The translations under genes were made by a program, and so were the position numbers. 64,000 bases of DNA from JTS-RE37 sp041744575 (GTDB taxonomy: Bacteria; Bacteroidota; Bacteroidia; Flavobacteriales; Flavobacteriaceae), in NCBI GenBank assembly GCA_041744575.1, contig JBGTKP010000045.1:76336-140335 (forward strand). Direction: 5' to 3'. This document shows, in pieces, positions 1-9,573 of the stretch. The notes under the pieces are model-generated. The model was not told the origin of the DNA. It saw nothing but the letters and a program-made list of their open reading frames with translations, and did not search any database. The first letter of the stretch is position 1. Every line of letters begins with the position of its first letter.

Positions 1-2
1 GA

Positions 3-350
3 GTGGCCTATTTCTGGCCGAATATGATCGGTTTTGTCGCTGACAAAATCCCAAAAAGCGGAGCGCTCGGGATGTCTGTTATCGGTGCTGTTGGGATGTT
101 CTCTACTTCCATCTTTCAGCCTATTATTGGTAGATGGATAGATGCTGATAAGGCAGAAGCTGCCACCCAGGGTCTTACCGGAGATGAACTTGATCTGGTG
201 GCCGGACAGGACACCCTTGGTACCATGGTTACTTTTCCAGCTATCTTAATTGTGCTTTTCATCATTCTCTGGTTCTGGATGAAGAATCGAAGGAAGACCT
301 CCACTGCCGCCGCGCACTCGCCGGCAGGCCAGGGGAGCAGCGAACTTTAG
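3..350 (+). CDS. MFS transporter, C-terminal fragment
   Basis: This is the C-terminal end of a major facilitator superfamily permease; the gene continues beyond the left edge of the window, so the GTG at position 3 is probably an internal valine. About 115 residues are visible. They hold two hydrophobic helices, a short cytosolic loop with the PIIGRWIDAD segment typical of MFS sugar or nucleoside permeases, and a last helix followed by a basic tail. The next gene, a sugar epimerase, begins 15 bases after the stop, so co-transcription and carbohydrate uptake are likely. The substrate cannot be read from this fragment. Confidence 0.75.
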   Translation: MAYFWPNMIGFVADKIPKSGALGMSVIGAVGMFSTSIFQPIIGRWIDADKAEAATQGLTGDELDLVAGQDTLGTMVTFPAILIVLFIILWFWMKNRRKTSTAAAHSPAGQGSSEL

Positions 351-364
351 AATTTTCCTTAGGC

Positions 365-1210
365 ATGAAGATCGGAATGAATATGTTGCTCTGGACCAAC
401 CATGTCACAGAGGAACACTATGGCATAGTTGATCGGTTAAAACAAACCGGCTACGATGGGATAGAGTTGTTCCTGGGAGAGGGGAATGCATCGCACTATG
501 CCAAGCTGGGGAATCATTTTTCCGATCTTGGTTTGGGAGTTACCTGCGTGGCCTCCCTCAGCCCGGAAGAAAATATCGCGAGTCCTGACAGGCGCATTCG
601 CGATGCCGGTTGGGAAAAACTCAGATGGTCGATTGATATGGGAGCCGCCCTACAAGCGGAAGTGATCTGCGGACCTTTTCATTCCAGTTTTGCTTTCTTC
701 ACCCGTCAGCCTCCCACCGAAACCGAAAGAGCTTACAGCATTGAAATGCTTGGCAGGGCAGCGGAATATGCTCTGGATGCCGGAATCATGCTTGCTCCGG
801 AGGCGCTTAACCGCTTCGAATGTTATCTGTACAATACAATGGCCGACCTGAAAACACTGGCTTCGCAGGTCAACCATCCCGCACTTGGCGCCATGTACGA
901 TACCCACCATGCCCATATTGAGGAAAAGTCACAGACGGCCGCCATTATGACCATTGCCCCCTGGCTAAAGCATGTCCATATCAGTGAAAACGACCGGGGA
1001 ACCCCGGGGAGTGGTCAGGTGCACTGGGAAGAAGTATTCCGGACACTGAAGGACACAGGATATGACGGGTGGCTTACCATAGAGGCTTTCAGTACCATCA
1101 TTCCAGAATTTGCAAATGCCATCAATGTATGGAGGGACTATTCTCCTTCCGAGGAAGTTTATACCAAAGGCCTTCGCTTTATCCGCGAGGGTATGGGAAT
1201 AAAAGTATGA
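365..1210 (+). CDS. Sugar epimerase/isomerase of the D-tagatose 3-epimerase type (TIM barrel)
   Basis: A 281-residue single-domain TIM barrel of the xylose isomerase-like/AP endonuclease 2 superfamily. The likely metal ligands are Glu146, Asp179, His205 and Glu240. Their spacing (33, 26, 35) equals that of the Mn site in Pseudomonas cichorii D-tagatose 3-epimerase (Glu152, Asp185, His211, Glu246), and the ENDRGTPGSG loop is also characteristic. The enzyme should epimerise or isomerise a free ketose in the cytoplasm. It lies 15 bases after the MFS gene and 22 bases before a ThuA-like lipoprotein, forming a small carbohydrate operon. Hydroxypyruvate isomerase is the main alternative, because these families are routinely confused. 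Confidence 0.82.
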   Translation: MKIGMNMLLWTNHVTEEHYGIVDRLKQTGYDGIELFLGEGNASHYAKLGNHFSDLGLGVTCVASLSPEENIASPDRRIRDAGWEKLRWSIDMGAALQAEVICGPFHSSFAFFTRQPPTETERAYSIEMLGRAAEYALDAGIMLAPEALNRFECYLYNTMADLKTLASQVNHPALGAMYDTHHAHIEEKSQTAAIMTIAPWLKHVHISENDRGTPGSGQVHWEEVFRTLKDTGYDGWLTIEAFSTIIPEFANAINVWRDYSPSEEVYTKGLRFIREGMGIKV

Positions 1211-1232
1211 ATAAATCGACTGGTAAAAGGAC

Positions 1233-2342
1233 ATGAAAGGGGCCGGATTTGTATTGCTGACATTGTTGTTGCTGTTGTCCTGTGAGGAAAAGGAGAAGCG
1301 TCAAAACGCAGATGTTGCTTCAGAACCTTTGAAAGAATGGCTTACTTTCGAGGGTGATACCCCTGCGGCAAAACATATTGTTTTGATTTCCGGAGATGAA
1401 GAATACCGTTCCGAAGAAGCCTTGCCTCAGCTGGCGAAGATCCTCTCCAAACGGCATGGATTCAGGTGTACCGTACTTTTCGCACAGGACCCTTCAAAAC
1501 CCGGAATTGTCAATCCGAATTATCTGAAGAACATCCCCGGGCTGGAGTACCTCTCAGAGGCCGATTTGATGATCATCTTCACAAGGTTCAGGGCTTTGCC
1601 GGATTACCAGATGAAATATATAGATGACTATCTGAAATCGGGCAAACCGGTGGTGGGCATCCGCACAGCGACACATGCCTTTAACTTTGAGGGCTCCGAA
1701 TCCACCTATGGACATTATAGTAACAACTATTCAGGGTCGAAAAAGGATTGGACCGACGGATTTGGCCGACTTGTATTGGGGGAAAAATGGATCACGCACC
1801 ACGGCTCCCATAAAAACCAAAGTACCCGGGGCATTATCGCGGTAAGTGCCAGGGAATATCCTGTTACCAACGGACTTTCAAATGGCGATGTCTGGGGGCC
1901 GACAGATGTTTATGGTGTACGGTTGCCTCTTCCGGGGGACAGCAAACCTATTATAATGGGGCAGGTGATGGAAAGGCAAGGGGAGTTTTCACAGAAGGAT
2001 ATATTTTACGGAATGCGACCAGAAGATGATGTCCCGGTCATTACCAACGACACAGGCGTGCGCCTGAACGATCCAATGATGCCAGTGGCATGGACAAAAA
2101 GCTATGAGTTGCCGGGAGGCCAGAAGGGTAAAGCCTTTGTTACCACCATCGGAGCTTCGAATGACCTGCTGATAGATGGGACCAGACGGCTATTGGTAAA
2201 TGGGGTTTATTGGGCCCTTGGCCTCGAGGTTCCGCAAAAGGCCAATGTGGGCCTTATTGGAGACTATCAACCCACAAAGTTTGAATTCAGGGATGATGAC
2301 TATTGGCTGCAAAATATCCTGAGGGTGGAAGACCTGCAGTAA
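1233..2342 (+). CDS. ThuA-like domain lipoprotein
   Basis: A 369-residue protein beginning with a lipoprotein signal (about 16 residues, hydrophobic core ending LLSC with the lipidated Cys17). The mature part opens with the ThuA-like fold (class I glutamine amidotransferase-like): a beta strand HIVLISGDEEYRSEE, a conserved block around residues 105-150, and the histidine-containing segment ATHAFNF. ThuA-like proteins in Bacteroidota commonly accompany sugar oxidoreductases and epimerases; their reaction is mostly unproven. It follows the epimerase by 22 bases. Expected location: outer or inner membrane, facing the periplasm. No obvious terminator follows. Confidence 0.8.
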   Translation: MKGAGFVLLTLLLLLSCEEKEKRQNADVASEPLKEWLTFEGDTPAAKHIVLISGDEEYRSEEALPQLAKILSKRHGFRCTVLFAQDPSKPGIVNPNYLKNIPGLEYLSEADLMIIFTRFRALPDYQMKYIDDYLKSGKPVVGIRTATHAFNFEGSESTYGHYSNNYSGSKKDWTDGFGRLVLGEKWITHHGSHKNQSTRGIIAVSAREYPVTNGLSNGDVWGPTDVYGVRLPLPGDSKPIIMGQVMERQGEFSQKDIFYGMRPEDDVPVITNDTGVRLNDPMMPVAWTKSYELPGGQKGKAFVTTIGASNDLLIDGTRRLLVNGVYWALGLEVPQKANVGLIGDYQPTKFEFRDDDYWLQNILRVEDLQ

Positions 2343-2563
2343 ATTCACGGGCAAAATTTCTATACCCGCGCAATTATAGGCTTAAATGTAAAGTACTTCG
2401 CATAGATCTCAGAGATCGCCCCTCTGAATCATAAAATGATCTTAATCTCCAGGGAATATGGAGGGTTTATTCTAATTTTGAACTGATGTAGGCCATTGCC
2501 CGCTATCCGTGGTCGTAAAAATATTTCAAAAGCGCCAGGGCATTGAAACATGAAAAATAGCAA

Positions 2564-3397
2564 ATGGAAGTAACCCTGAATACATATTCAATTTCAAACA
2601 CTGATAAGGCAGCGCTGAGGGAGGCCAAGGCCAGAATGGAACATATTGGCTGGGCCATGCAACGGTTAAATTCTGTAGGCAATGTCCTCGAATCCGGGAT
2701 CAATAAGTTATCACCCAAGCAAAGGGAGTGGCTCAGGGAAATCAGTAGAAAGGTCTTACTGAAGGTGGTACGCACCAATCTCCTTTCAATGAAACATCAG
2801 AAGAAGTCTCCCATCCCGCATAATAACCGATATAAAGCCTTGGTGACCACCTCAGGTATGCTTGGCGGTGTTTTGGGCATGGCCGGATTTGTTGCTGACC
2901 TGGCGGTGGCTACCAAGTTGATGATGCGTTCCATCCTCGATATTGCCCGGGCACACGGGGAAGACATTTCCAGTTTTGATACCCAGCTGGCTTGCCTGCA
3001 GGTGTTTGCTCTCGGAGGAAAATCGGTTCATGATGACAGTCTGGATACGGGCTATTATGCCACCAGGCTTGCATTGAGTTCCACAGTAAAAAGCGCTTCT
3101 GCCTTTGTAGTGAAGAACGGATCCGATCAACTTGTGCAGGGGTTGCTGAAAAACAGTGCCAATCCGCTGCTGAGGGTGATAGGTGCCATAGCTTCAAGGT
3201 TTGGGGTCCAGGTATCCGAAAAATTTGTGGCTCAGGCCATCCCGGTCATTGGTGCCGCTGGTGGCGGCGCCATTAACCTGGCTTTTATAAGTCATTTCCA
3301 GAATATGGCAAAGGCCCATTTTACCATCCGGCAACTGGAACGCAAATATGGAGAACCTATGATCAGGGAGACCTATGAAAGTCTTGTCCTTGCCTGA
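2564..3397 (+). CDS. EcsC family protein
   Basis: A 277-residue protein that resembles the EcsC family: an N-terminal helical stretch, the segment LSPKQREWLREISRK, a glycine-rich hydrophobic region around residues 95-125 (TSGMLGGVLGMAGF), and a C-terminal hydrophobic glycine-rich segment (AIPVIGAAGGGAINL) followed by an amphipathic helix. EcsC proteins are named after the third gene of the Bacillus ecs locus; a function has not been settled, although a membrane-associated role is generally assumed. The gene stands alone, convergent with the efflux operon. It has 221 bases upstream without a recognisable gene. Confidence 0.78.
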   Translation: MEVTLNTYSISNTDKAALREAKARMEHIGWAMQRLNSVGNVLESGINKLSPKQREWLREISRKVLLKVVRTNLLSMKHQKKSPIPHNNRYKALVTTSGMLGGVLGMAGFVADLAVATKLMMRSILDIARAHGEDISSFDTQLACLQVFALGGKSVHDDSLDTGYYATRLALSSTVKSASAFVVKNGSDQLVQGLLKNSANPLLRVIGAIASRFGVQVSEKFVAQAIPVIGAAGGGAINLAFISHFQNMAKAHFTIRQLERKYGEPMIRETYESLVLA

Positions 3398-3426
3398 CAC
3401 CGCCCTTTTCCCCCCGCCAATACATT

Positions 3427-6400
3427 TTATTTGTCCGCGATAACTTCTTTCTCTTCCGGAATCATAGTCGGATGTGTGGTTGCTTCAGGGAGTACTGATT
3501 TTCGGAACCAGCGTGTGGCATCATTGAAGATCAGAAATAAACAAGGGACTATCAGTAGAATAATAGAGGTGGCGAAAATGATACCGAAACCGAGGGAGAT
3601 GGCCATGGGGATCAGGTAAAATGCCTGACTCGAGCTCTCAAGGATGATAGGTGTAAGTCCGCCGAAAGTGGTGAGGGTGGTGAGCATGATGGGCCGGAAT
3701 CTGCGCAATCCTGCTTCATGGATAGCGTCAAACAGGGAGTGGCCTTGCTTTTTAAGCTTATTGGCATAATCAATCATGATCAGGGAGTCATTGACTACCA
3801 CCCCGGATAAGGCCAGAACTCCCATTAGGCTTACAAGCGAAAGATCGTAGCCCAGAAGAATATGACCAATGACGGCACCGACAATGCCGAAAGGAATGGC
3901 GGTCATGACTATGAGTGGTTGGGTATAACTCCCAAAAGCCACGGCCAGCAGGGTATATATCAGTAACATCGCTATGGAGAATCCAGCCCACAGGGTTTCT
4001 GTACTCTCTCTCATATCAGCCTGGCTCCCTTCAAAACTCCAGGTAATTCCGGGGAAATCTGCCCGAAGCTGAGGCAGGATATCGCTTTCCACCGATGTAA
4101 TGACGCGGGAGACAGCATTGGCGGGTTCCACGTCCATCCCGACGTTGACCACTCTCCGGCCATTCCGTCTGTTAATACTGCTAAAAGCCTCACGCTGCTC
4201 TATCTTCACCACGTCCATAAGGGGGACCTCTACTCCAGCCTCTGTCCTGATCAGGAAGTTTTCCAGGTTCTGAATGTCCTTTCGTTCCTCCCTGGGTAAT
4301 TTTACACGAACTTCAATCTCGTTCATGCCACGCAGTTGCCGCATGGCCAGCGCCCCAAAGAATGCGTCCCTCACCTGCCGGCCCACCTCGTTGGAAGTCA
4401 GGCCGAGGTTACGGCCCTGGGGAAGAAGTTTAAAATCATATTGCAGTTTTCCCTTATTGTAATTATCTGTAACATCCCTCGTGTTCTCAAATTCTTTCAT
4501 GCGTTCAAGAAAGGTGGCACTGGCACGTTCGAGCACATTGATATCCGCATGGCTCAGATCCACACTTATCGCCTGCTGTGCCCCGCCGGGTCCCCGTTCG
4601 GCCTCGAAGGTGATCTGGTCCACGCCTTCAATATCCCCAATATTATCACGCCATAAGGCTATTACCTCAGCCGCGGTGATATCTCTTTTATCCGGGGGCA
4701 GCATCACGATTTCCACATCAATAAAGTTCTGACCCCGCACGTTGGTTTTGATACCCTCCGCAACCTCGTACAAATTGTATTCCTCAAACATACGCCGGGT
4801 GGCCGTAGTAATATCGTGGGCAACTTTAGCAGCCTGGTCAGGTGTAGTCCCTACAGGGAGACGCACTCCGGCTTCAATTTCATCCGCCGCGACTTCCGGC
4901 ATCATGATCATTCCCATATGACCGCTAAACCCGTAACCACCCACGATCAGAAGGAGCGCGACGGCAGCACTTAGTGTAACATAGCGGTACTGAAGACAGA
5001 GGTCCAGGAATGGCCTGTAGTAGTTGTCTATAAACCGGTCAAATCCATCAGCAAAAGATTGTTGCCACCCTTCCAGAACTTTCACCCACTTTTTTTTGGT
5101 TTTCTTTTTACTCAGGTGGGCAAGGTGGGATGGGAGGATAAAAAGGGCTTCTATAAGAGATACCGCCAGGATGACAATGACCACAGCCGGCAGTGGTTGC
5201 CAGAATTTACCAGTTTCTCCAGGCATGAAGAGCAGCGGGGCAAAAGCGATGATCGTAGTGACAATACTGAAGACAACAGGCATCGACACATCTTTTGTTC
5301 CCTCGATGGCTGCCTTGATCGGGGACATTCCCTTTTTCCGGTATTCATATACATTCTCTCCGACCACAATGGCGTCGTCGACCACGATCCCTAATACAAC
5401 CAGAAATCCAAACATTGAGATCATATTGACACTGATCCCAAACAGGGGAAGGAAGATCATACCTCCAATAAAAGAGACCGTCATACCTGTCATCACCCAA
5501 AAGGCAAGCCTGTATTCGAGAAAAAGGGTGAGGATGATCAGGACAATGATAATGGCCAGAAAACCATTCTCGGTAAGCAGGGAAAGCCGTTCCCGGTAGT
5601 CTTCCGCCCGGTTGCTGTCAGTGCGGAATGAAATACCCGGGGGCAGCTGAAAATCTTCAAGGATTTTCTGAACCTCATCCGCAATCTCCAGTGGTGACTG
5701 ATCACCGATACGGAAGATGCTAAGTTCCACATAATTGGCCTGATTGAATTGGCCGTGGAAACCGGTTTCCTCGAAGCCATCCGTTACCGTTGCGATATCC
5801 TTTAAGGTGACTTTCGCGCCGGAGGGGGAAGATATAATGGTAATATTTCCGAATTCTTCGGCCCATTGCTTTCGCTCCTGCATTCTCAGCAGTATTTCAC
5901 CCGCCTGGGTTTCGACGGCTCCTGCAGGAACATCTTCGCTGCTTTGAGCGATGATACCAGCCACCTGTCCAAGGGTAAGATTGTACTTGCGCAAATTGTG
6001 CCTGGGAATTTCCACGCTGGTTTCATATTCCGGTACGTTTCCAAGTTCAACCTGTGTGATTTTTGGATTGCTTAAGAGAATATTCCGGAGTCTTTCAGCG
6101 AGCAGCCGAAGTGTCCATATATCCACCTTTCCATAGAGGCCGATCTGAATGACATCCTGTTGACGTGACTGCAGACTCACTTCGGGTTGTTCGATGTCGT
6201 CGGGGAAGGTCCGGATCCTGTTGATCGCCTGGTCGATATCCTGGAATGCCTTCATCCGCTCTGTCCCGGTGATCAGTTCTATAAGGACTTCCCCTGAACC
6301 CTCATCGGCCTGAGATACCACTTCCTTGATTCCCTGTACGCCTCGCACGGCTTCCTCAACTGGTTGCAGGATGCCCTGTTCCACTTCCGCAGGGGAAGCG

Positions 6401-6600
6401 CCTGGATACTGAACACGGACTTCGACAAAATCGAGCTGAAATTCCGGGAATACCTCCTTCTGTATTTTCACCATGGTATAGATCCCTCCAAACAGAAGCA
6501 GGATCATCAGGAGGTTGGTAGCAATCGAGTTGCGTGCCATATAACCGATAGCCCCTTCTTTTCTGGGTGTTTTGGCCTGACCTTTTTTATTATCCTTCAT
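3427..6600 (-). CDS. RND family efflux pump permease (AcrB-type inner-membrane transporter)
   Basis: About 1057 residues from the Met at 6600; an upstream Met at 6675 is in frame but would lie deep inside the preceding gene, so I chose 6600 (11-base overlap with the adaptor gene). It has the RND layout: helix 1, a large periplasmic porter/docking region with RxxLxxxxLxxxQV-like segments, helices 2-6, then a repeat of the same pattern. The proton-relay acidic pair (VVDDAIV in helix 4, bases about 5373-5380) is present. The pump exports hydrophobic or amphipathic compounds by proton antiport. It is the last gene of an outer-membrane factor, adaptor, permease operon. A divalent-cation (CzcA) specificity looks less likely than a multidrug or lipid-type substrate. 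Confidence 0.93.
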   Translation of the reverse strand: MKDNKKGQAKTPRKEGAIGYMARNSIATNLLMILLLFGGIYTMVKIQKEVFPEFQLDFVEVRVQYPGASPAEVEQGILQPVEEAVRGVQGIKEVVSQADEGSGEVLIELITGTERMKAFQDIDQAINRIRTFPDDIEQPEVSLQSRQQDVIQIGLYGKVDIWTLRLLAERLRNILLSNPKITQVELGNVPEYETSVEIPRHNLRKYNLTLGQVAGIIAQSSEDVPAGAVETQAGEILLRMQERKQWAEEFGNITIISSPSGAKVTLKDIATVTDGFEETGFHGQFNQANYVELSIFRIGDQSPLEIADEVQKILEDFQLPPGISFRTDSNRAEDYRERLSLLTENGFLAIIIVLIILTLFLEYRLAFWVMTGMTVSFIGGMIFLPLFGISVNMISMFGFLVVLGIVVDDAIVVGENVYEYRKKGMSPIKAAIEGTKDVSMPVVFSIVTTIIAFAPLLFMPGETGKFWQPLPAVVIVILAVSLIEALFILPSHLAHLSKKKTKKKWVKVLEGWQQSFADGFDRFIDNYYRPFLDLCLQYRYVTLSAAVALLLIVGGYGFSGHMGMIMMPEVAADEIEAGVRLPVGTTPDQAAKVAHDITTATRRMFEEYNLYEVAEGIKTNVRGQNFIDVEIVMLPPDKRDITAAEVIALWRDNIGDIEGVDQITFEAERGPGGAQQAISVDLSHADINVLERASATFLERMKEFENTRDVTDNYNKGKLQYDFKLLPQGRNLGLTSNEVGRQVRDAFFGALAMRQLRGMNEIEVRVKLPREERKDIQNLENFLIRTEAGVEVPLMDVVKIEQREAFSSINRRNGRRVVNVGMDVEPANAVSRVITSVESDILPQLRADFPGITWSFEGSQADMRESTETLWAGFSIAMLLIYTLLAVAFGSYTQPLIVMTAIPFGIVGAVIGHILLGYDLSLVSLMGVLALSGVVVNDSLIMIDYANKLKKQGHSLFDAIHEAGLRRFRPIMLTTLTTFGGLTPIILESSSQAFYLIPMAISLGFGIIFATSIILLIVPCLFLIFNDATRWFRKSVLPEATTHPTMIPEEKEVIADK

Positions 6601-7798
6601 CTGAACCTTTTTCTTTGGAAGCCTGTTTGTCTGATCTGTCTTCGGTGCGCAACTCAATCCCTTCAGTAATGGCACTCAGATTGGTGGTAACGATCATTTC
6701 TCCATTTTCCAGACCCTGACGGATATAGGCATAGGTATCATCTGTAAGGATCACTTCCACTTCCCGGATCTCCAGTTTTCCATCTTTCATCACCCAGACG
6801 GTATCATTGTTCCTGACATAACCTTTTTCAAGGCGAATAACATTTTCAAGTGGCTTTGCCCTGATCCCGAGTTCAACAAATGCACCTATCATCAGTTTTG
6901 GCTGCTCTTTTGCATTTTCATAGTATCCGAGAGGATCTTCAACTTTTACCAAAACCCTGGCAAGCCGGGTCTGTTCATCCAGGGCACCCACCTGCCGGTC
7001 AAGGTAACCTTCCCGGGAAGCGCCTTGCAGCCATGCGGTGGAATTCTTTATTTCGACCGGTGATCCTTTTTCCCCACTTATCTTAGGAAAACTGAGCCAT
7101 TGCAGCTGGCTAACCTGTACATTGGCGTTAACCCAGTAAAAGTCGGTCCCCACCAGGCGGCCAAGGTCGTCACCGGGGGCTACCTGAGATCCGAGGGTGA
7201 CATTCTGTGACAGGATATGGGCGTCGAACGGAGCCCTTATTGTGGTTCTCCCGAGATTGACTTTGGCCTGTTCAACCACAGCCTGTGAGGCCCGGATAGT
7301 GGCCTTCACCGCGTTGAGCTGAGGTTTTCTGAGTACGAGTTCACGTTCATTTCCGGAGAGCGAGTCCCCTCCAATCAGTTGGAGATCCTGCTCTGCGACC
7401 TGCTGTCTGCCCATTTCCATAGCCATATTCGTTTCCGACTGCAGGAGTTCACTTGTACGCAATTCCAGGGTATTCCGGTAATCCGACGGATCTATCTGTA
7501 AAAGGATTTCATTCTTTTTTACGAATCCTCCGGGGGTAAAACCGGCATCTCTCCGGATCACCTGTCCGGAGACCATAGGGCTTATGGTTACATCCTCTAC
7601 AGGTTGTACCGTTCCGGTGGCAGTGATCACCGGCTCAAATTTCCCGCGTTCGACAGGAAGTACGTCGACGAGAATGGCCGTCTGTACAGAAGCACCTTCC
7701 CGTTTGGCTTCAGGTTCTGTAAGGTAAATAAGCGCAGTGATTGCCCCTCCTGCGAGAAGGATAATTAAACATAGGATGCGTACTTTTTTCTTATCCAT
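6590..7798 (-). CDS. RND efflux periplasmic adaptor (membrane fusion protein)
   Basis: A 402-residue adaptor of the HlyD/MexA type. Residues 5-25 form an N-terminal membrane anchor with no lipobox Cys. After it come the first half of a lipoyl/barrel-sandwich domain (VQPVEDVTISPMVSGQV), a helical hairpin (about residues 110-180), the second lipoyl half (IRAPFDAHILSQNVTLGSQV), a beta-barrel domain, and a membrane-proximal domain ending in an acidic, hydrophilic tail. It links the inner-membrane pump to the TolC-like channel. Its 3' end overlaps the permease start by 11 bases and it follows the outer-membrane factor by 16 bases, which indicates translational coupling. Confidence 0.92.
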   Translation of the reverse strand: MDKKKVRILCLIILLAGGAITALIYLTEPEAKREGASVQTAILVDVLPVERGKFEPVITATGTVQPVEDVTISPMVSGQVIRRDAGFTPGGFVKKNEILLQIDPSDYRNTLELRTSELLQSETNMAMEMGRQQVAEQDLQLIGGDSLSGNERELVLRKPQLNAVKATIRASQAVVEQAKVNLGRTTIRAPFDAHILSQNVTLGSQVAPGDDLGRLVGTDFYWVNANVQVSQLQWLSFPKISGEKGSPVEIKNSTAWLQGASREGYLDRQVGALDEQTRLARVLVKVEDPLGYYENAKEQPKLMIGAFVELGIRAKPLENVIRLEKGYVRNNDTVWVMKDGKLEIREVEVILTDDTYAYIRQGLENGEMIVTTNLSAITEGIELRTEDRSDKQASKEKGSDEG

Positions 7799-7814
7799 AA
7801 AAATGAGTTAGCTG

Positions 7815-9230
7815 TCAGGGATCCAGATTCCTTCCTGTTTCGAATCCGCCGGCCAGTGCCCGGTATAAGCCGATCCGTATTTGTATTTGGTCAGACCTGG
7901 CCGATGTCAGGTCCCGCCGTAGTTGCTGTTCCTGATCCAGGGAGAGCAGGATATCAAGGTAAGGGCTGAGTCCGTTCAGAAATTCTATCCGCAACTGCGC
8001 ATTGGTTTTAAGGGCCAGGTCCAGTTGTCGTTCTATTACCAACAGTCGTTTCTGTTGTTGTTCTTCCTGCAACAGCGCGTCCTCAACTTCCCGGAATGCT
8101 ACCAGCACCTCCTGTCCATATTCATAAAGTCGCTGCTGCTTTACAGCCTCATTTCGGTTTACTTCGGCGCTGAGCTGACCCCCGTAAAAAAGTGGAGCCA
8201 ACAAATTCCCTGTGATGGAATAGGCCCAGTTCCGAAAGAGGTTTTCAAAATTGTTGGAGCGGAGCTGTCCCCTTCCTCCGACCGAAAGTCTGGGATACTT
8301 GGCCCTGACAGCGGAGGCCAGATCGCGATCAGCGGCTAAAAGCAGGGTGTGTGCCTGTCTGATATCAGGACGACGGCGCAAGAGTTCCAGTGGCAGGCCT
8401 GCATCGGGCAGGGCCGGTAAGGCAGGAAGATCATTTATTTCCGCGCCTCTGAATCCCTGAGGCTGATGTCCTAAAAGGACAGCGAGCTGATTTTCAAGTA
8501 GGCTGACCTGGGTTTCAAAAATGATTTTTTGTTCCCTGGTACTTTCCAGAAGTTGGGTCTGCCGTAGGATATCCACAGCGCGGATCTGCCCGCTCCCAAA
8601 TCTTGCACGGATAAGTTGCATAATGTCCTCATTAGTGGAAATCTGATCCTCCGCAAGCCGAAGCTGGGATTTGGCTGCGGCAATCTGATACCAGACGGAG
8701 GCTATCTCGGCGGAAAGAGAAATAGCGGCGGTCTGGTAGTCCAGAAGACTCGCTTCGGCACGGAGTTTCTCTGCCTGGACCCCAGTGCGGATACGGCCCC
8801 ACAGGTCGATCTCATACGAGGCGGAAACGCCTAATTGGGTATTTTCCCCCCCTGCAAAATCAGGTTCCGGGCGGTTCCGTGCCGTTTGGGCAGAAAGTTC
8901 AACCTGTGGCCACTTGGACGAGGCTTCCCTGGCGACCACCGCATCAGCGCTCAGAAATTGCTGCCATGTGGCCGCAAGATCGAAATTGTTTTGCAAGGCG
9001 CTGTCAATAATGTCATTCAGTTGCTTATCTTCAAATGCCGTCCACCACGCTTCGTCCAGGATTTCCTGGCCAGATTCTGAGAAATCTTTTATGTCCGTAA
9101 TGGGCATATCCACATTGGTAAACCTGGGAGAGCAGGCTTGTAAAATGATGGCAATCCACGAAACCAAAAGGACGGAAAAAGTCTTTTTGTCCGGTTCAAA
9201 GTTGAAATGGAATTGCCTGATACCAAACAT
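7815..9230 (-). CDS. TolC/NodT-family outer membrane efflux lipoprotein
   Basis: A 471-residue outer-membrane factor with a signal peptide ending in a lipobox (IILQAC, Cys33 lipidated). Two homologous halves carry the long coiled helices of TolC-like channels; the NodT-family signature LRRRPDIRQA in the middle and SYEIDLWGRI in the first half are clear. A second Met lies close upstream of the signal, so the exact start is uncertain by a few codons. It is the first gene of the efflux operon, so the promoter should lie in the 343-base gap to its right. It forms the exit channel for the pump. Confidence 0.92.
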   Translation of the reverse strand: MFGIRQFHFNFEPDKKTFSVLLVSWIAIILQACSPRFTNVDMPITDIKDFSESGQEILDEAWWTAFEDKQLNDIIDSALQNNFDLAATWQQFLSADAVVAREASSKWPQVELSAQTARNRPEPDFAGGENTQLGVSASYEIDLWGRIRTGVQAEKLRAEASLLDYQTAAISLSAEIASVWYQIAAAKSQLRLAEDQISTNEDIMQLIRARFGSGQIRAVDILRQTQLLESTREQKIIFETQVSLLENQLAVLLGHQPQGFRGAEINDLPALPALPDAGLPLELLRRRPDIRQAHTLLLAADRDLASAVRAKYPRLSVGGRGQLRSNNFENLFRNWAYSITGNLLAPLFYGGQLSAEVNRNEAVKQQRLYEYGQEVLVAFREVEDALLQEEQQQKRLLVIERQLDLALKTNAQLRIEFLNGLSPYLDILLSLDQEQQLRRDLTSARSDQIQIRIGLYRALAGGFETGRNLDP

Positions 9231-9573
9231 GAACTGACGCCGTGGGTTATATATTTAATAAGGTGTGGGAAAAGCTGTTGTCCTTAAAAATACGGCTTTT
9301 TTTACAGCTTTCAAGGCATATCAGTTTTCAGGTCAGAATTTGGATCGATCGGATCAGGTCCGAAATGGAAGACCGGGGCCATAAAAACCTTCACCTTTTT
9401 TCCCCAGGATATTGTGAAAAGTTTGCCTGGCATTGCCATCGTGATACTTCCTGTGATTCCAAAAATCCTGGCGCCGTAGGGGATATGTCATTAACTGTTG
9501 ACGAAGCGGTGCCAACTTTTGAATTGATAAACAAGTAATTACAGGATCACACTATCTTTATCTCAAAAATTAC
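9231..9573. other. Divergent intergenic region between efflux operon and GH3 gene
   Basis: This 343-base gap separates two divergent transcription units and must hold both promoters. It contains an open frame of 98 codons on the plus strand with no recognisable domain, no signal peptide and no start context that I can defend, so I do not call a gene. I see no convincing operator palindrome or Bacteroidota TTTG / TAnnTTTG pair. Confidence 0.5.

Noticed and set aside
5024..5599. 191-codon plus-strand frame inside the RND permease gene
   Set aside because: It is antisense to an unmistakable RND transporter and its product is low-complexity and basic; an artefact of codon composition.
9242..9538. 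98-codon plus frame in the efflux/GH3 gap
   Set aside because: No domain, signal or start context; probably chance.
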